This document shows, piece by piece, positions 1 through 7,207 of a stretch of 37,392 nucleotides of DNA. A program made the translations under genes and the position numbers. The stretch spans positions 1 to 37,392 of the forward strand of contig NZ_RDBK01000025.1 in assembly GCF_008042275.1 (NCBI RefSeq). The letters are read 5' to 3'. The first letter of the stretch is position 1; each line of letters opens with the position of its first letter. Below the pieces are notes generated by a model. The model saw only the letters and a list, made by a program, of their open reading frames with translations, did no database searches and was not told the origin of the DNA. This stretch comes from Streptomyces sp. OR43 (GTDB lineage Bacteria; Actinomycetota; Actinomycetes; Streptomycetales; Streptomycetaceae).

Positions 1-414
1 GGCGGGGGATGCGGGGGAGGGCTCGGGGAACTCCGCGTCCGTGCCGGCCGGGGCCGCCACGGCCACGTCCAGCCGTCGCAGTCCGGCCAGCGCGGGCGGC
101 AGCGCGTCGGAGGACGAGGCCAGCACCGTGGCCGGCGCGCTGTCCGCGACGATGTGCGCCAGCTCGCGTTCGCCCGTCCTCGGGTTCAGCGGCACGGCGG
201 GCACCCCCGCCCGGAGTGCGGCCACCACGGCGACCACGGTCTGCGCGGTGGGCGTGGCCCAGACCGCGACCCGGTCCGCGCCGGCGATCCGGGCCGCGAG
301 CGAATCAGCGGCGGCGGCCAACTGTGCGTAGGACAGGGAGACTTCGTCGAACCGGACGGCTTCGCGGGCGGCCGCGGGGGCGGACGCGTCCTGGAGTGCA
401 GGCAGAAGTGGCAT
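1..414 (-). CDS. matB: Malonyl-CoA synthetase MatB, N-terminal part (runs off window)
   Basis: The first 138 residues of an AMP-forming acyl-CoA synthetase are present, starting at ATG 414; the gene continues beyond base 1. The stretches RVAVWATP, VAALRAGVPAVPLNP and ELAHIVADSAP match what I recall of the Streptomyces coelicolor MatB N-terminus. MatB activates malonate (and methylmalonate) with ATP and CoA to give malonyl-CoA, an extender for fatty acids and polyketides, in the cytoplasm. The catalytic core (P-loop, A8 and A10 motifs) lies outside the window, so activity cannot be judged. The next gene on the same strand starts upstream across a 108-nt gap. A generic long-chain acyl-CoA ligase is the main alternative. 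Confidence 0.75.
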   Translation of the reverse strand, partial: MPLLPALQDASAPAAAREAVRFDEVSLSYAQLAAAADSLAARIAGADRVAVWATPTAQTVVAVVAALRAGVPAVPLNPRTGERELAHIVADSAPATVLASSSDALPPALAGLRRLDVAVAAPAGTDAEFPEPSPASPA

Positions 415-522
415 CACTCTGCGACCCTAAGGCGATTTCGATCCGGGCTCGGGCGTCCCGGCACAGTGACGCGATTCCGTCCCCGCCCCGGGCGACCCGC
501 CTCATCCGATTCCGTGCCCGCC

Positions 523-1737
523 TCACGCGTCCCGCTGGATGGTCCGCATCCGCCCGTACGCGTACACACAGCCCGCCAGCGCCAGGTCGGACAGCAGCAT
601 GAAGCCGATCGAGTACGAGCCCTTCGCGCTGTAGATCGCCCCCATCACCAGCGGCGGCACGAAGCCGCCGAGGCCGCCCATCGCGCCGACGATGCCGGTG
701 ACGCTGCCCACCTTCGCCTGCGGTGTCACCTGCGAGACCAGGGCGAAGACGCTGCCGCTCGCGGTGCCCAGCCCGGCCGCCATGACGAGCAGCGCGATCG
801 TGCCGCCGGGCGCCAGCTTCGGATCGAAGGCCTGGACGATGGCCATCAGGGCGGCGACACCGAGTGCGAAGGAGGTCACGACCGCCGGGTGCACGCGGTC
901 CGAGAGCCAGCCGCCGATCGGCCGGAAGATGACCGTGACCAGGGCGAATCCGGCCGCCTTCGTACCGGCGTCGGTCGGCGAGAGCTCGTACCAGGTCTTC
1001 AGGTACGTCGGCAGGTAGACGCCGAACGCGACGATGCCGCCGAAGCCGATCGCGTACAGCGCGGACAGCTCCCAGGTGACCCGCAGCCTGCCCGCCGCAC
1101 CGAGCCGGTGGGCCAGCGTGTCGGTGGGCACCTGGCGGCCCGGACGGTCGTTGACCAGGACCGCCGCGAGGGCCGCGTACACCACGAGTGCGCCCGCGAC
1201 CACGAGGAACGGCAGGTTGTCGCCGTGCTTGGCGATCCGCGGCGTGAAGTAGCCGGACAGGGCGACGCCGCCCATGCCCATACCGAACACACCGAGCGCG
1301 AGGCCGCGGTCGGAGGGCGGGAACCACGAGTTGACCAGGGGGATGCCGATCGCGAACGTCGTTCCGCCGAGCCCCAGCAGGAAGCCCACGGCCAGCATCG
1401 CGCCGTACGAGTCCTTCGCCGGGATCAGCAGCAGCACCGGCACGATGGTGAGCGCCGAGATCAGCGGGAACATCAGCCGCGCGCCGAACTTGTCGGTGAG
1501 CGCGCCCACCGGGATACGGCCCAGCGAGCCGACGAGCACCGGCACGGCCACCAGCAGGGACTGCTGGAACGAGCTCAGGCCGAGCCGGTCCTTGTAGTCC
1601 GCGGACATGGGCGCGATCAGGTTCCAGGCCCAGAAGGTGAGCGCGAAGCCGATCGTGGCCATCACGAGGTTGCGGTAGGCGGCGCCGGAGGGCTTCTCGG
1701 CGGCCGGGGCCGGTGACTGCTTCGCTGCGGTGTCCAC
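523..1737 (-). CDS. NarK-type MFS transporter (nitrate/nitrite porter family)
   Basis: A 404-residue major facilitator with about 12 hydrophobic segments. The family loop after TM2 is visible (GRIPVGALTDKFGAR), and GGTTFAIGIPLVNSWFPP followed by GLALGVFGMGMGG is typical of the nitrate/nitrite porter branch. Likely role: nitrate uptake or nitrite exchange at the cytoplasmic membrane; the substrate is inferred from family only. I chose GTG 1737 because the frame upstream has no transporter-like sequence; no convincing ribosome binding site supports it, and an ATG 25 codons further in (before ATIGFALTFW) would shorten the cytoplasmic tail. It is divergent from the Lrp-family gene, which could regulate it. 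No nitrate reductase gene is in the window. Confidence 0.8.
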   Translation of the reverse strand: MDTAAKQSPAPAAEKPSGAAYRNLVMATIGFALTFWAWNLIAPMSADYKDRLGLSSFQQSLLVAVPVLVGSLGRIPVGALTDKFGARLMFPLISALTIVPVLLLIPAKDSYGAMLAVGFLLGLGGTTFAIGIPLVNSWFPPSDRGLALGVFGMGMGGVALSGYFTPRIAKHGDNLPFLVVAGALVVYAALAAVLVNDRPGRQVPTDTLAHRLGAAGRLRVTWELSALYAIGFGGIVAFGVYLPTYLKTWYELSPTDAGTKAAGFALVTVIFRPIGGWLSDRVHPAVVTSFALGVAALMAIVQAFDPKLAPGGTIALLVMAAGLGTASGSVFALVSQVTPQAKVGSVTGIVGAMGGLGGFVPPLVMGAIYSAKGSYSIGFMLLSDLALAGCVYAYGRMRTIQRDA

Positions 1738-1871
1738 ACAGCCAGTCAAGGGCGCGGGCGGACCACGAGCCCGTCGGGTTACTCCGAACGGGACCCCTCC
1801 CCGGCCCGGCCCCCATGGGGTGACCGCCGTCTCCGCAGTCGCGATCGCCCCGAAGCTGGGACAATCGCCGC

Positions 1872-2303
1872 ATGGACCGTCTGGACAGAGAAATCCTCGG
1901 CATCCTCCAGGAGGATGCGCGGATCTCGTACCGGGATCTGGGCACACGGGTCGGGCTCAGCGCCAACGCGGCCGCCGACCGGGTGCGCCGGCTGCGCAGG
2001 GACGGCGTCATCCGCGGCTTCACCGTGATCATCGACCCCGCCGCCGACACCCGGACCGGGCTCGTCGTCTTCATCGACGTGTCCCTGCGCTCGGACACCA
2101 CCAACGAGGTGTTCGAGCGGGCGGTGCTGACCCTGCCCGGCATCACCGAAGTCGTGCATGTGACGGGCGCGCACGACTACCTCGTACGGGCCACGGCCGC
2201 CGACACCGCGGCGCTGGACGGCCTGCTGCGCAGGCTCAAACGCGAGGCGGGCGTCGCCCACTCCAGCACCAGGATCGCGCTCAGAGCGGCTCCTGCCAGA
2301 TGA
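1872..2303 (+). CDS. Lrp/AsnC-family transcriptional regulator
   Basis: A 143-residue protein of standard Lrp/AsnC length. An N-terminal winged helix-turn-helix (about residues 3-55; LDREILGILQEDARISY, then the recognition region SANAAADRVRRL) is followed by a beta-alpha-beta RAM/ligand domain (about 60-138). Such proteins bind amino acids or related ligands and act as octamers on promoter DNA. A GACAAT at 1860-1865 ends 6 nt before the ATG, which fits a leaderless transcript. It is divergent from the NarK-like transporter across 134 nt, so transporter and self are the obvious targets (inference). Its last 23 bp overlap the end of the convergent sensor kinase gene. Confidence 0.88.
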   Translation: MDRLDREILGILQEDARISYRDLGTRVGLSANAAADRVRRLRRDGVIRGFTVIIDPAADTRTGLVVFIDVSLRSDTTNEVFERAVLTLPGITEVVHVTGAHDYLVRATAADTAALDGLLRRLKREAGVAHSSTRIALRAAPAR

Positions 2304-3864
2304 GGGTCGGCGCGCGCGAGCCGTCCGGTTCGCGCCCGTCGTCGGCGACCGCCAGCCGGACCCCGGGCCTGCCGTCGGGCAGTACGGCCGTCGCGTCCAC
2401 CTCCACCTCGATCGCCGAGACCCCGGTCCGCCGGTGCGCGGCCGCCAGCGCACCGCGCAGCGCGGCGAGCAGCCGCCCGTCCACCGGATCCCGCACCAGC
2501 GCGTCCACCGCGCCGGTGAAGTGCACCGACGGCTGGAATCCGAGGACCGCGGCCGCGCCACTGGTCTCCCGCAGCACCCGGCCGCGGAAGGTGGTGGGCG
2601 CCTCGGCGGGCGGCTGCTGGAGGGCGAAGATGGCGGTCCGCACCTCCTGGATCGTGGAGTCCAGCTCGTCGACGGCCCGGCCGAGCAGTTCGTCCGTGTC
2701 ATCGGCACCGGCCCGGCGGCGGGTCGACTCCAGCATCATCTCGGTGGCGAACAGCCGCTGGACGACGAGATCGTGCAGATCACGGGCGATCCGGTCACGG
2801 TCCTCGTACACCGCGAGCTGTTCGCGGTCGTGCTGGGAATCCGCGAGGACCAGGGCGAGCGCGGCCTGCGAGGCGAACTGGGAGGCCAGCAGCCGGTCCA
2901 CGTCGGTGTAGGGGCGGGCGCCGCGCCGCCGGGGCAGGGCGAGGGTGCCGATGAGCCGCCCGCCGCTCTGCAGGGGCAGCATCATGCTCGGGCCGAAGCG
3001 GCCGCGCACGGGGGTGGTCATGCGCGGATCGGTCGCCGAGTCGTCGACGAAGACGGCCTCGCCGCCCAGCAGCTGGACGAGGACGGGCGAGCCGGGGGCG
3101 ATCGCCGTGCCCACCAGACCGGCCGGGTCCTCCAGGGTGGACGCGACGACGATCTCCATCCCGCCCTCCTCATTGGGCTGGAGGATCACCCCGGCCGACG
3201 CGTCGCTGAGCATCCTGGCCCGTTCGGCCACGGTCATCAGGGCGTCGGAGGCGTTCTCGCCGGTCAGCAGCGTGTGGGTGACCGCGGCCGCGCCCTCGAT
3301 CCAGCGCTCGCGCTGCCGCGCGCTCTCGTACAGCCGGGCGTTGCCGATCGCGATGCCGGCCTGCGCGGCGAGGACGCGGAGCAGCGTCATATCGGTGTCG
3401 GTGAAGTGCCCGGTCTCCTTCTCCGCGAGGTAGATGTTCCCGAACACCGTGTGGTGGACGCGGATCGGGGCCCCGAGGAACGAGTGCATCACGGGGTGGC
3501 CGGGCGGCACACCGCAGGAGCGCGGATCGTCGGCCAGGTCGTCGGAGCGCAGCGGCTCCGCCTGTTCGATGAGCGCGCCGAGCAGGCCGGTGTGCCCGTC
3601 GGGGAGGTCGCCGATGGCCGCCCGCTCGCTCTCGCTCAGCCCGGTGACGAACAGTTCGCTGATCGTGCCGGTCCCGGCGTCCAGGACCCCGAGCGCACCG
3701 TAGCGGGCCTCGGTGAGCGCGGTCGCGGTGTCGATGATCTGCTGCAGGGTGGCCCGCAGTTCGAGGTCGGTGCCGACGCGCAGCACCGCCTCCAGCAGCA
3801 TCGGCAGCCGCGGTGACCGGGGGACTCCGCTGCTGGGCTCCCGTCCGCTCGGCTCGTCGGTCAT
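2281..3864 (-). CDS. DosS/DevS-like tandem-GAF sensor kinase with incomplete ATPase domain
   Basis: A 527-residue protein. GAF-A lies at about 30-180 and GAF-B at about 205-345, followed by a HisKA_3 dimerisation helix with phospho-acceptor H364 in DRIARDLHDLVVQRLF. The PPGHP motif (H123) followed by FLG lines up with the haem-ligand His149 of Mycobacterium tuberculosis DosS as I recall that sequence, so haem-based redox or gas sensing is possible. The C-terminal domain is odd: the usual N-box (REAVSNAVRHA-like) reads RGALAAAHRRT, losing the conserved Glu and Asn, and the protein stops 17 residues after the G1-like VADDG, with no G2 box. Autophosphorylation is therefore doubtful. It starts 18 nt after mbl on the same strand, so the two are probably co-transcribed. 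No response regulator gene is adjacent. Confidence 0.85.
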   Translation of the reverse strand: MTDEPSGREPSSGVPRSPRLPMLLEAVLRVGTDLELRATLQQIIDTATALTEARYGALGVLDAGTGTISELFVTGLSESERAAIGDLPDGHTGLLGALIEQAEPLRSDDLADDPRSCGVPPGHPVMHSFLGAPIRVHHTVFGNIYLAEKETGHFTDTDMTLLRVLAAQAGIAIGNARLYESARQRERWIEGAAAVTHTLLTGENASDALMTVAERARMLSDASAGVILQPNEEGGMEIVVASTLEDPAGLVGTAIAPGSPVLVQLLGGEAVFVDDSATDPRMTTPVRGRFGPSMMLPLQSGGRLIGTLALPRRRGARPYTDVDRLLASQFASQAALALVLADSQHDREQLAVYEDRDRIARDLHDLVVQRLFATEMMLESTRRRAGADDTDELLGRAVDELDSTIQEVRTAIFALQQPPAEAPTTFRGRVLRETSGAAAVLGFQPSVHFTGAVDALVRDPVDGRLLAALRGALAAAHRRTGVSAIEVEVDATAVLPDGRPGVRLAVADDGREPDGSRAPTLIWQEPL

Positions 3865-3882
3865 CCGCCGGGCCCGCGGGAC

Positions 3883-4920
3883 TCAGCCGGCGAGCGGGTC
3901 GAGGACCATGGGGCTGATCTTCCCGTCCAGCATGGCGCCGAGCCCGAGGACCGAGCAGACGTCGGGCCGTTCGGCGATGTGCACCGGCATGCCCGTGGCG
4001 TCACGGAGCATCTGGTCGAGGCCGGGCAGCAGCGCGCTGCCGCCGACCATCATGATCCCGCAGTCGGCGAGGTCGGCGACGAGGTCGGGCGGGCAGTCCC
4101 GCAGGATCTTGCCGAGCCCGTCGAGGACCGCGGTCAGCGGGGTGTGGATCGCCTGCCGGACGGCTGCGGTGTCGACCTGGACGGATCGGGCAAGGCCGGT
4201 CGCCACGTCCCGGCCGTGGATCTCGGTCACGGAGGGCCCGTGCGGGGTCAGCCCGGCTCCGCTGAGGGCCAGTTGGAGCGGGCGTACGGACTGGCTGGGC
4301 AGTACCAGCTCGTGGTACTGGCGCAGATGCTGGATCACCGCGTGGTCGATGGCGTCGCCGCCGATCGGGATGCGTACGGCGGTCACGATCGAGCCGAGCG
4401 AGAGGACCGCGATCTGGGTGGTCGCGGCCCCGCACACCATGATCATGGTGGCGGTCGGCTGTTCGACCGGCAGCCCGCAGCCGACGGCCGCCGCGATCAG
4501 GGTGTCGACGAGCTCGACGCGGCGCGCACCGAGTCCGACGAGGGTCTCGACAGCGGCGCGCTGGGCGAGCGGATCGCTCTCGTGCGGGATGCAGGCGGCG
4601 GCGCGCAGGCGCGGCTTGCGGCGCAGCTGGCGGCGGAGCTTCTCGCCGAGCAGATGGCGCAGCATGCGCTGGGCCATCTCAATGTCGACGACGGTTCCGC
4701 CGGAGACGGGACGGACCACCCGGATGTAGTCGGGGGTGCGGCCCGTCATCTGTTCGGCGAGCGCGCCGACGGCGATGAGCGAGCCCGTACGGGTGTTGAC
4801 GGCGGCGACGCTCGGCTCGTCGACGACGAGCCCGAGCCCCTTGATGTACACCCGGGTCCGCGCGGCCCCGAGGTCGACGGCGACATGGCAACGGCGCAAC
4901 TGCTCAAGGCTGACGGTCAC
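3883..4920 (-). CDS. mbl: MreB-like actin homologue Mbl
   Basis: 345 residues of actin/MreB fold. Phosphate-1 motif DLGAART (16-22), connect-2/adenosine region MVGGSALLPG (291-300) and RPDVCSVLGLGAML near the end match MreB order. It resembles S. coelicolor Mbl, which works with MreB in spore-wall synthesis (established knowledge); a housekeeping MreB would lie with mreC/mreD, absent here. Two nucleotide motifs deviate: phosphate-2 reads VCGAATT (162-168) where MreB has DIGGGTT, and VDTLIAAA (138-145) replaces the catalytic (E)EPLAAA. ATP hydrolysis may be weak or lost. GTG start 4920 is preceded by GGGAGAAC. The sensor kinase gene follows after 18 nt. Confidence 0.8.
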   Translation of the reverse strand: MTVSLEQLRRCHVAVDLGAARTRVYIKGLGLVVDEPSVAAVNTRTGSLIAVGALAEQMTGRTPDYIRVVRPVSGGTVVDIEMAQRMLRHLLGEKLRRQLRRKPRLRAAACIPHESDPLAQRAAVETLVGLGARRVELVDTLIAAAVGCGLPVEQPTATMIMVCGAATTQIAVLSLGSIVTAVRIPIGGDAIDHAVIQHLRQYHELVLPSQSVRPLQLALSGAGLTPHGPSVTEIHGRDVATGLARSVQVDTAAVRQAIHTPLTAVLDGLGKILRDCPPDLVADLADCGIMMVGGSALLPGLDQMLRDATGMPVHIAERPDVCSVLGLGAMLDGKISPMVLDPLAG

Positions 4921-5058
4921 GGCAGGTTCTCCCGAGAGCGCTGATGGCGGAGACCGACGGGCAGCCGGTCCTCTTCGAATCGTGCGCCGTTCGGGGGCGT
5001 GGCGCCCGCTGGGATACGCCGTAGGGGGTACGGAGCTGACGGCTCGTCGGCGCGGCTC

Positions 5059-5637
5059 TCAGGCGCCCGGCACGCCGGGGAGCAGCCGCTGGAAAAGGCC
5101 CCAGGTGAACTCGGCGACGTACGGGGTGCCGGTGGCCGCGTCGGTGATCGCGAGCGCCCACCGGGTCGGCGCGCTGCCCTCCATCGGACGGGCCGGCGCG
5201 AAGGCCCGGGCCACCTCGTTCACGGTGCACGACCAGGGACGCAGTTCGCCGGCCCGCCCGAGCACGGGGGAGGCCGCGTCAGGGGCCCGGACCAGCCACT
5301 CGTTCCACACCGCGCCGCCCGGCGCCACCATCACCTCGAACCGCAGGTCGGGCCAGAGCGGGACCGGCCAGAACAGGGCGTCGCACTCCAGATCGCCGAC
5401 CGTGCGGCGCTGGGAGGACTCGGGCTCCCCGAGCACGGACCGGTAGCGGCGCAGCGCCCCCCGTCCACGCGGCGCCCGCGACATGGCCTGCCAGCGGCGG
5501 TTGGCCTCACGCATCTCGGCGAGGGTGGCGCTCAGCTCGTGCCGGGCGTCCTCGACGAGACCGGGCTGGTGGTCGGCCATCCGGCGCAGCAGGACGAGCT
5601 GGAACTCACGGGGGCCGAAGGGGGCGGCAGTGGTCAT
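5059..5637 (-). CDS. Conserved protein of unknown function, 192 aa
   Basis: No family recognised. The predicted protein is soluble, without signal peptide or membrane segment. It has a basic/helical N-terminal third (LVEDARHELSATLAEMREAN) and a compact region rich in Trp and Pro (DALFWPVPLWPDLRFEVMV, AVWNEWLV) that looks like a beta-fold. Codon bias is typical of a real gene. Start ATG 5637 is chosen because a perfect palindrome abuts it and upstream codons are out of character; no strong ribosome binding site is visible. The gene lies on the same strand as mbl, 138 nt upstream, and is divergent from the zinc-ribbon gene at 5716. Confidence 0.7.
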   Translation of the reverse strand: MTTAAPFGPREFQLVLLRRMADHQPGLVEDARHELSATLAEMREANRRWQAMSRAPRGRGALRRYRSVLGEPESSQRRTVGDLECDALFWPVPLWPDLRFEVMVAPGGAVWNEWLVRAPDAASPVLGRAGELRPWSCTVNEVARAFAPARPMEGSAPTRWALAITDAATGTPYVAEFTWGLFQRLLPGVPGA

Positions 5638-5652
5638 GGAACCAACGGTTCC
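5638..5652. promoter_or_regulatory. Palindrome GAACC-N3-GGTTC touching a start codon
   Basis: GGAACC AAC GGTTCC is a perfect 6-bp inverted repeat directly adjacent to the start codon of the gene ending at 5059. It could be an operator or a small hairpin occluding initiation. The same core (GAACC-N3-GGTTC) recurs at 15769-15781. Confidence 0.4.
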
Positions 5653-5715
5653 ACACAGGATCCTCACCTGAGCGGCTTTCTCCGTTGTCCGGTGGGCATC
5701 TAACCTGCGGGCGCC

Positions 5716-6504
5716 ATGGATTACTGCCAGCCCTGTCAGCGGCATCTGAACGGCGCCCTGGCCTGTGCCGGATGCGGAACCCCCGCCGAGGCGCTGGGCC
5801 CCTACGCCGTGCCCCCGCCCCTCGGCCACGAGCCGGAAGCGCGGGACGAGCAGGCCGCGTCGCCCCTGTCCGCGGGGCACCGCCGCCGGGAGCGCGATGC
5901 TGCCCGGACGCGGGGCGGTGCGCACGGCGGACGCGGTCCCGGCCGTCGGCGTACGGCACCCGACGAGCGGCCGCGCCGGGGCCGCCGTGGCCGCAGCCGC
6001 AAGGGCCGTGCGGTGTTGCTGGCGCTGTTCGGGGTGGTCCTCGCGGCCGGTGCGCTGAGCCTGGCCGAGCTCGCGACCGAACCGGACGGTGGCGACGGCG
6101 CTTCGGACTACGTACGCGAAGCGACGTCCGCCACCACCGCTCCCGCACCGGAGCCGACGGTGAGCGAAACGGCCGAGCCGCCCGGACCGGTGAGGAGACC
6201 CCCGGGCAGCCCTTCGGCCGTCCCGGCCACGGTGACGCGCTCCCCGGGCGCCACCCGGTCCGCCCGGGCCACGGACGAGGCGCGTCCGGGTGGAGCCACC
6301 TCCGCGCCGGCGGCCCCGGCTCCGGCCTCCTCCGTACCGCCGTCGCCGGCCGCGTCGCCCACCACCGGCGGCCCGTCGGAGCCGGGCGGTACGGGCGACG
6401 CCCCGACACCGTCCGTGACCCCGCAGCGGCCCACGCCCACGCCGACACCCACACCGTCGCCGGCCCCTTCGGACGACGACTGCTGGTTCCCCTGGTTCTG
6501 CTGA
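5716..6504 (+). CDS. Membrane-tethered zinc-ribbon protein with Pro/Thr-rich tail
   Basis: 262 residues. CQPC (4-7) and CAGC (17-20) form a probable zinc ribbon at the N-terminus. A strongly basic linker (about 55-98, many RR and GRR) leads to one membrane helix (99-118). The rest (about 121-250) is a low-complexity Pro/Thr/Ser/Ala tail ending DDDCWFPWFC. By the positive-inside rule the ribbon is cytoplasmic and the tail extracellular, spanning the wall. The function is unknown; the architecture recalls signalling or wall-associated proteins. TAACCT at 5701-5706 ends 9 nt before the ATG and may be the -10 of a near-leaderless transcript. The strand switches on both sides, so it is monocistronic. 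Confidence 0.75.
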   Translation: MDYCQPCQRHLNGALACAGCGTPAEALGPYAVPPPLGHEPEARDEQAASPLSAGHRRRERDAARTRGGAHGGRGPGRRRTAPDERPRRGRRGRSRKGRAVLLALFGVVLAAGALSLAELATEPDGGDGASDYVREATSATTAPAPEPTVSETAEPPGPVRRPPGSPSAVPATVTRSPGATRSARATDEARPGGATSAPAAPAPASSVPPSPAASPTTGGPSEPGGTGDAPTPSVTPQRPTPTPTPTPSPAPSDDDCWFPWFC

Positions 6505-6534
6505 GGGGCCGGCGGCTTCAGGGCGGGCGGCGGG

Positions 6535-6987
6535 TCAGGACAGGACGGCCGGGTCCGCCGGATCCATCCCCAGCATCCGGCGCAGCAGGTCCCGCAGCAC
6601 CGCGCGGTCCGTGTCGGAGAGCCCGGCCAGGGGCTCGCGGGCGAAGTCGAGGGACGCGCGGAGCTCGCGGGCCGTGCGAGCCCCCTTCTCCGTGGGGGCG
6701 GCCAGCTTCACCCGGCGGTCGGCCGGGTCGGGCCGCCGCTCCACCAGTCCGCGCGCCTCCAGCCGGTCGACTATGCCGGTCACATTGGACGGCTCGCACT
6801 TCAGCTTCTGGGCGATCCGGCGCATCGGCAGCGGATCCAGGGAGAGCAGGCCGAGGACCCGGGCCTGGGCCCCGGTGAGGCTGTGGGCGGCCGCGGCCTG
6901 CTCGTACTCCTCGTAGTAGCGCGCCACGACCGCGCCGATCAGCTCGACGACTTCGAGGGTCAGGGGGTCCGTACGAGTGGTGGCCAT
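6535..6987 (-). CDS. MarR-family transcriptional regulator
   Basis: 150 residues, normal MarR length. The winged helix spans about 38-105: LTGAQARVLGLLS, then recognition helix CEPSNVTGIVDRLEARGLV and wing PDPADRRVKLAAPT. The only cysteine is C64 at the start of the recognition helix; the N-terminal peroxide-sensing Cys of OhrR proteins is absent, so despite the nearby ohr gene this is not a canonical OhrR. It is divergent from the oxidoreductase gene, with an inverted repeat between them that is the likely operator. Possible ligands are phenolics or quinones, by analogy with other MarR-oxidoreductase pairs (inference). Confidence 0.88.
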   Translation of the reverse strand: MATTRTDPLTLEVVELIGAVVARYYEEYEQAAAAHSLTGAQARVLGLLSLDPLPMRRIAQKLKCEPSNVTGIVDRLEARGLVERRPDPADRRVKLAAPTEKGARTARELRASLDFAREPLAGLSDTDRAVLRDLLRRMLGMDPADPAVLS

Positions 6988-7009
6988 GGGGTCCAGGATA
7001 GCCGGTTAC

Positions 7010-7047
7010 TTGACAAGGTGAAATATCCAGGCGCATGGTTGTTTCAC
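7010..7047 (+). promoter_or_regulatory. Divergent MarR/oxidoreductase promoter and operator
   Basis: TTGACA at 7010-7015 with CATGGT at 7034-7039 (18-nt spacer) could form a rightward promoter. A perfect inverted repeat GTGAAA (7018-7023) / TTTCAC (7042-7047) covers the spacer and -10, an ideal place for repression by the MarR protein encoded leftward. Confidence 0.45.
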
Positions 7048-7070
7048 GTGATGAAGCTTTCCGTCCGCCC

Positions 7071-7153
7071 CGAACCGGCTCGCACGAACCGCCCGGCACG
7101 AACCGCTCGCACGAAGCGGCTCGCACGAACCGGCTCGCACGAACCCGGGCGAA
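7071..7153. repeat. Tandem repeat, 14-bp unit, five copies plus a partial sixth
   Basis: Units CGAACCGGCTCGCA at 7071-7084, 7085-7098 (CCCG variant), 7099-7111 (one base short), 7112-7125 (one C to G) and 7126-7139, then a degenerate copy to 7153. They lie in the untranslated leader between the MarR operator and the oxidoreductase start. Confidence 0.85.
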
Positions 7154-7207
7154 CGGCTTCCGCACCACCCTTCCCGCACCCTCTAGGCATCGAGGAGATC
7201 CGAGCCC

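Noticed and set aside
154..1716. 520-codon rightward frame over matB and the transporter
   Set aside because: Low-complexity Arg/Gly/His peptide, antisense to recognisable genes.
6535..6987. Naming the MarR protein OhrR because ohr is close
   Set aside because: It lacks the N-terminal reactive cysteine and is divergent from the oxidoreductase, not from ohr.
7071..7153. CRISPR array
   Set aside because: Units are 13-14 bp, directly abutting, with no spacers and no cas genes.
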